Assembly: GCA_020723405.1 (NCBI GenBank)
Contig: DYIY01000008.1
Coordinates: 143,915 to 197,627, forward strand
Origin: Thiobacillus denitrificans
GTDB taxonomy: Bacteria; Pseudomonadota; Gammaproteobacteria; Burkholderiales; Thiobacillaceae
Reading direction: 5' to 3'
DNA length: 53,713 nucleotides
Shown: piece after piece, positions 49,471 through 53,713 of the stretch
Layout of the letters: each line of letters begins with the position of its first letter
Position numbering within the stretch: the first letter of the stretch is position 1
Made by a program: the position numbers and the translations under genes
Notes under the pieces: model-generated
Databases searched by the model: none
What the model was told of the DNA's origin: nothing
Seen by the model: only the letters and a program-made list of their open reading frames with translations

Positions 49471-49528
49471 CTCCCTGTAAGGGGACATTCCAATCATCAA
49501 CAACACACCCGGCCCAACGGGGAGGACC

Positions 49529-52375
49529 ATGCCCAGACATCTCACCCATCTCATCCTGGCAATCTTCAGCCTGATTCTTGCCTGGGGCCCGTGTGCCCTG
49601 GCCGCCACGGACCAGGCAACGTATCAGACCAAGCCATTCTCCTACTCCCTGGCGCCCGTACCCGCAGGAATCCAACCTCCTCAGGCGTATGGGGATCCAC
49701 GGCGCGGCCAGGCCGACCGGGGCATGCGTTACCTGCTGGTGGACCGGCAGGTCGTCCTCCTCGACAAGAACCCCCGCCAGTTCCTGCGCCTGGTTTTCCA
49801 GGTCGGCGATGCCCAGACCATCAAGCAGGCCTCCCAGCTCGTGGTGGTCTTCAATCCGGAGTACCAGAAACTGGAACTCCATGGTGTCCGGGTCATCCGG
49901 GATGGCAAGACGATGGATCGCACCCGTGAGGTCAAGTTCGAATTGTTGCAGCGGGAAGCCAACCTGGAACGGCAATCCTATGACGGGGAGGTGTCCGCCG
50001 TGGCCATCCTGCCGGACATTCGGGTCAATGACATCATCGAATTCGAACGCAGCGTAGTGGGCGGCAACCCCATCTTCCAGGGCCGCTACGCCGAGGTATT
50101 TGCCATCACGGGCCCCTATTCGACGGACAACTTCAGGCAGGTACTGCTCCATCCGGCGGACAGGCAGATCGCCATGCGCAACAGCCTGAAACTCAATGAG
50201 GTGGTCGAAAGGAAAGACGGCGTGGTGAGCCGCACCTTGCAGGCCCGGAATCTGAAACCCATGGCAGACGAACGGGATCGGCCACGCTGGTTCGACCCTT
50301 TCGAGCGTGTCGAAATCAGCGAATACCCGGACTGGAAGACGGTAGACCATTGGGCCCAAGGCTTGTTCGAGGTGGACACCCGTTTGCCAACCGAACTGCA
50401 AAACATGCTCTCCGGTTGGCAGGCACGCGGGCACAGCCAGGAACAGTTGGCCATGGAGGCCCTGCGCTGGGTCCAGCGGGAGATCCGCTACTTCGGCATT
50501 GAAATCGGCGTCAACTCCCACCTGCCAGCGCAGCCCGCCCTGGTCCACGAGCGCCGCTTCGGCGATTGCAAGGACAAGAGCCTGCTGTTGACCGTGATGC
50601 TGCGGACCCTGGGCATACCTGCCCGGCCGGCCCTGGTATCCGTCTCCAGACATCGTTCCGTCGCGGACATGTTGCCCAGTCCCGCCGTGTTCGACCATGT
50701 CATCACCCGGGTGGAGCTCAATGGCCGGGTATATTGGCTGGACCCGGCCTTGCCTCCGCAGTACGGCAACCTTGCCGAACTGGGCATGATGGATTACGGG
50801 AAGGCCCTCGTGGTTGGCAATCAACAGGACATGCTGGTGGATGCCGGCCTGCCGGCAGGCTATTTGGCCGGCATGGAAGCCACCGACCGTTACGAAGTCA
50901 GGGATTACCGCGAACCGGCCAGCCTTGTATCCGAACTGACACTGACCGGCGAACTGGCGGACCAGTACCGCACCATTCTGGCCAGCCTGCCCCTGGCTGA
51001 ATCCAGCCGGATTTTCCATTCCGAATACCTGCGCCTGATGCCAAACGCACAACCCCAGGGGGAAATCGAGATCCGGGATGATCAGGACCACAACCGCATC
51101 ACCCTCGTCCGACGTTTCCTGCTGCCGGACCTGTTCAAGTACGAACGGGGTCGCCTCACCCTGGAAGCGCTGTCGCCCCTTGCCCTGGATCTGTTGCGCT
51201 CACCCGAGGTGCCCAGCCGGAAAACCCCCTACAGCCTGCCCTTTCCCATGAAGGCGGTCATCCGCCAGATCGTGGCCCTGCCCGACAACCCGGTCCGTGA
51301 CGCCCCGCCGCCCAACGTGGATAGGACGGCCTATGTCACCGTGCAGAGTGCGTTCAGAACCGGCCCCAGGGAATTGGCCCGTGAACTGCAAATCCAGACC
51401 CATAAGGACCATGTGCCGGCCAATGCCATGGCCGGTTACGTGGAGGACTTGCAAAGGCTGCGGCAGAAAGGTGGCCTGACGGTCAACCTGAGGACCGCGC
51501 CCATGAGCGAAGCTGACAAACGGGGGCTGAACGATCGGCTCAGCCGCTTCGATCAGTTCGGCAACAGCCAGGCACCCGGAGTACGGGCCCAGATCCGGTC
51601 CGAAGTGGGGGTCGTCCAGTACGCCATGGACATTGCCTCGGGGAAGCTGAACTCCAGCCAACTGGCCCTGGCCCATGGCGAACTGGCCATTGACTACGAC
51701 AATCTGGAAAAGCACGACCCAGCCTTGGTGCACATCGACCAGGCCATCGCCCTGGCGCCGGACCAGGTTCAATACAAACTGACCAAAGCCCGGGTGCTCT
51801 CATCAGCGGGCCGGTTCGTCGAATCCGTGGCGCTGTTCGATGCCTTGGAGAAGGAGGGGCACCGCCATGCCATGGGGGACGACGACCTGGGTGCCTGGGG
51901 ACGCAGCCTCTTTTACCTGGGGCGATACCCTGAAGCCACCCGCCTGTTCGACGAGGCTGCCCGGCAGCGGGACGTGACTGCCGCCCTCTACATGCAGTTC
52001 TGGCAACATCTTGCGAACCGGCGGGCCCAGAGCCAGGCATCGGGCACGCTGGCCGAACACCTGATCACCGCCGACCGCAACACCTGGCCCTATCCCATCG
52101 GCGAGGCCTTGCTGGGCCGCATCACCCCCCAGCAACTGCTGACCGCCGCCAGACATGACGACAAGGGCGTGCAAAGGGACCAACTGGCGGAGGCCCATTT
52201 CTACCTCGCCCAGAAGCACCTGCTTGACGGCGACGTGGAGCGCGCGCGCGACCACCTGGACAACTGCATTGAACAGAATGCCACCCCATTCCTGGAGCAC
52301 TTCATGGCCAGAGAAGAATTGAAGCGGCTGGGTGGAGGCTCGGGCGGACTCATGCGCTGGCTGAAAAACCTCTGA
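49529..52375 (+). CDS. DUF3857-transglutaminase-TPR exported protein
   Basis: A 948-residue exported protein. A signal peptide (1-25, CALA-AT) is followed by DUF3857 (about 60-250: YLLVDRQVVLLDKN, VNDIIEFERSVVGGN). A transglutaminase-like cysteine protease fold (about 290-420) comes next, with the cysteine in RRFGDCKDKSLLLTVMLRTL, the histidine in FDHVITRVEL and the aspartate in VYWLDPA, so the catalytic triad is complete. The C-terminal ~280 residues hold TPR-like helices (YDNLEKHDPALVHIDQAIAL, SLFYLGRYPEATRLFDEAA). Such proteins are periplasmic; some act in polysaccharide or cell-wall related processes. It directly precedes galE. Confidence 0.88.
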   Translation: MPRHLTHLILAIFSLILAWGPCALAATDQATYQTKPFSYSLAPVPAGIQPPQAYGDPRRGQADRGMRYLLVDRQVVLLDKNPRQFLRLVFQVGDAQTIKQASQLVVVFNPEYQKLELHGVRVIRDGKTMDRTREVKFELLQREANLERQSYDGEVSAVAILPDIRVNDIIEFERSVVGGNPIFQGRYAEVFAITGPYSTDNFRQVLLHPADRQIAMRNSLKLNEVVERKDGVVSRTLQARNLKPMADERDRPRWFDPFERVEISEYPDWKTVDHWAQGLFEVDTRLPTELQNMLSGWQARGHSQEQLAMEALRWVQREIRYFGIEIGVNSHLPAQPALVHERRFGDCKDKSLLLTVMLRTLGIPARPALVSVSRHRSVADMLPSPAVFDHVITRVELNGRVYWLDPALPPQYGNLAELGMMDYGKALVVGNQQDMLVDAGLPAGYLAGMEATDRYEVRDYREPASLVSELTLTGELADQYRTILASLPLAESSRIFHSEYLRLMPNAQPQGEIEIRDDQDHNRITLVRRFLLPDLFKYERGRLTLEALSPLALDLLRSPEVPSRKTPYSLPFPMKAVIRQIVALPDNPVRDAPPPNVDRTAYVTVQSAFRTGPRELARELQIQTHKDHVPANAMAGYVEDLQRLRQKGGLTVNLRTAPMSEADKRGLNDRLSRFDQFGNSQAPGVRAQIRSEVGVVQYAMDIASGKLNSSQLALAHGELAIDYDNLEKHDPALVHIDQAIALAPDQVQYKLTKARVLSSAGRFVESVALFDALEKEGHRHAMGDDDLGAWGRSLFYLGRYPEATRLFDEAARQRDVTAALYMQFWQHLANRRAQSQASGTLAEHLITADRNTWPYPIGEALLGRITPQQLLTAARHDDKGVQRDQLAEAHFYLAQKHLLDGDVERARDHLDNCIEQNATPFLEHFMAREELKRLGGGSGGLMRWLKNL

Positions 52376-52427
52376 GCATGGCCGGCCCTTTACAAGACAA
52401 TATCCCATTCCCTATGGATGACACCCC

Positions 52428-53450
52428 ATGAAAACCATCCTCATCACCGGCGGCGCCGGCTACATCGGTTCCCACGCCTGCGTGGAATTCCTCAATGCCG
52501 GCTATGACGTGGTCGTGCTGGACAACCTCTGCAACAGCAGCGCCAAATCCCTGGAGCGGGTCAAGGAACTCACCGGCTGCGACTTTGCCTTCGTCCAGGG
52601 TGACATCCGCGACCGTCCCCTGCTGGACAAGCTGTTCCGCGACCACGACATCGACGCGGTGATCCACTTCGCAGGCCTGAAAGCCGTGGGCGAATCCGTT
52701 GCCCAGCCCCTCATGTACTACGACAACAACATCGCCGGCAGCGTGACTTTGTTCGAAGCCATGCAATCGGCCGGTGTCAAGACCGTGGTGTTCAGCTCCT
52801 CCGCCACCGTCTATGGCGACCCGGCCAGCGTACCCATCCGGGAGGACTTTCCCGTGGGCGGCACCACCAACCCCTATGGCACCAGCAAGCTGTTCATCGA
52901 GAAGATTCTCCAGGACGTGGCCATTGCCGACCCTGCCTGGAAAATCGCCCTGCTGCGCTACTTCAACCCGGTGGGTGCCCACAAGAGCGGACGCATCGGC
53001 GAGGACCCACGGGGCATCCCCAACAATCTGATGCCCTACATTGCCCAGGTGGCGGTGGGCCGCCGCGAGCACCTGAACGTGTTCGGCAACGACTATCCCA
53101 CCCCGGATGGCACCGGCGTGCGGGATTACATCCACGTGGTGGACCTGGCCGTGGGCCATGTGAAGGCCGTGGAAAAGCTGGCCGACGGCCCCGGCGTGCG
53201 CATCTGGAACCTGGGCACCGGCCAAGGCTACAGCGTGGTGCAGATGGCCAAGGCCTTCGAGAAAGCTTCTGGCCGACCGGTCCCCTACCAGTTCGCCCCC
53301 CGGCGGGCCGGTGACATCGCCCAATGCTGGGCCGATCCCGCCCGGGCCGAACGGGAATTGGGCTGGTCTGCCCAGCGGGGTCTGGATGAGATGTGCGAGG
53401 ACACTTGGCGCTGGCAGTCCCAGAATCCCCAGGGTTTCGGCGACAACTGA
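52428..53450 (+). CDS. galE: UDP-glucose 4-epimerase
   Basis: A 340-residue SDR epimerase interconverting UDP-glucose and UDP-galactose. The NAD-binding [15 protein letters not shown] starts at residue 8. The catalytic set is complete: serine in [10 protein letters not shown] (near 124) and Y150-x3-K154 in NPYGTSKLF. The C-terminal [20 protein letters not shown] is typical of GalE. It supplies UDP-galactose for surface polysaccharide and lies 52 bp after the transglutaminase gene and 16 bp before the dehydratase gene. Confidence 0.95.
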   Translation: MKTILITGGAGYIGSHACVEFLNAGYDVVVLDNLCNSSAKSLERVKELTGCDFAFVQGDIRDRPLLDKLFRDHDIDAVIHFAGLKAVGESVAQPLMYYDNNIAGSVTLFEAMQSAGVKTVVFSSSATVYGDPASVPIREDFPVGGTTNPYGTSKLFIEKILQDVAIADPAWKIALLRYFNPVGAHKSGRIGEDPRGIPNNLMPYIAQVAVGRREHLNVFGNDYPTPDGTGVRDYIHVVDLAVGHVKAVEKLADGPGVRIWNLGTGQGYSVVQMAKAFEKASGRPVPYQFAPRRAGDIAQCWADPARAERELGWSAQRGLDEMCEDTWRWQSQNPQGFGDN

Positions 53451-53466
53451 AAAGGCAGGGCACACC

Positions 53467-53713
53467 ATGATCCTGGTCACCGGCGGCGCGGGCTTCATCG
53501 GCGCCAACTTCGTACTGGACTGGCTGCGTCAATCCGACGAACCCATCCTCAACCTGGACAAACTCACCTACGCGGGCAACCTGGAGAACCTGGTTTCTCT
53601 GCAGGGTGACCCCCGCCACGTCTTCGTCCAGGGTGACATCGGCGATCGGGCGCTGGTAGGCAGGCTGCTGGCCCAGCACCGCCCCCGGGCCATCGTCAAC
53701 TTCGCCGCCGAAT
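53467..53713 (+). CDS. rfbB: dTDP-glucose 4,6-dehydratase (5' part, cut by window edge)
   Basis: The first 82 residues of an SDR enzyme start at ATG 53467 and run off the window. ILVTGGAGFIGANFVLDWL, LDKLTYAGNLENL and IVNFAAE are characteristic of dTDP-glucose 4,6-dehydratase, the second step in dTDP-rhamnose synthesis. Downstream rfbD/A/C genes are expected just outside the window. The position after galE suggests a nucleotide-sugar operon. Confidence 0.85.
   Translation, partial: MILVTGGAGFIGANFVLDWLRQSDEPILNLDKLTYAGNLENLVSLQGDPRHVFVQGDIGDRALVGRLLAQHRPRAIVNFAAE

Overview
The window is a GC-rich chromosomal segment from a betaproteobacterium, most likely of the Rhodocyclales/Rhodocyclaceae type. 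This is inferred from several things seen together. There are two PEP-CTERM proteins, a CowN nitrogenase-protection protein, and an EipA/DUF1134 envelope protein. There is also a class Ia ribonucleotide reductase locus with NrdR boxes, and many short palindromic intergenic repeats. No rRNA, tRNA, CRISPR array, integrase or intact transposase was seen. Most of the window is ordinary core genome with small accessory patches.

Layout. 1-5.2 kb: a proline/alanine-repeat secreted protein cut by the window edge, a PhoU-like protein behind a possible Pho box, EipA, a NarX/DegS-type histidine kinase with its overlapping LuxR-type regulator, and a Kef-type antiporter. 5.2-12.1 kb is a cell-surface patch: a small secreted protein behind a near-consensus sigma-54 promoter, a DUF2914 membrane protein, two PEP-CTERM proteins around an orphan LuxR-type regulator, and a Tat-exported PhoX-like phosphatase. 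12.2-22.4 kb is housekeeping: DUF190-CrcB, glycogen phosphorylase flanked by two copies of a palindromic repeat, oligoribonuclease, M48 protease, a c-type cytochrome, pterin dehydratase, RsgA, a DsrE protein, YlqF and phosphoglucomutase.

22.4-30.9 kb: two copies of a MITE-like element bracket a small membrane-protein gene, an unknown gene, a GcvR-like ACT protein and an MltB-type transglycosylase. These are followed by a DUF4197 protein, CowN, a flavin reductase, and a phytase/esterase-like secreted protein whose leader carries a convincing GEMM (c-di-GMP-I type) riboswitch. 30.9-33.8 kb is the accessory island: a gene remnant, inverted REP-like repeats, a two-gene module with an Mrr-like nuclease candidate, and a short Phd/YefM-like antitoxin gene.

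33.8-39.2 kb is the nrd operon, in the order nrdA, an HDOD gene, nrdB and a four-cysteine small protein. It is preceded by two NrdR boxes and a cluster of DnaA-box-like sites. 39.3-48.5 kb holds unknown envelope genes, a YnbC-YnbD-like pair (hydrolase-methyltransferase fusion plus PAP2-dual-specificity phosphatase), and a large heme-sensor/PAS/GAF/GGDEF/EAL protein. 48.6-53.7 kb holds purU, a DUF3857-transglutaminase-TPR protein, galE and the start of a dTDP-glucose dehydratase gene, probably the beginning of a surface polysaccharide locus.

The best candidates for undescribed biology are the two-gene Mrr-like module, the riboswitch-controlled phytase-like gene, the HDOD and four-cysteine genes built into the nrd operon, and the MITE that donates stop codons to its neighbours.
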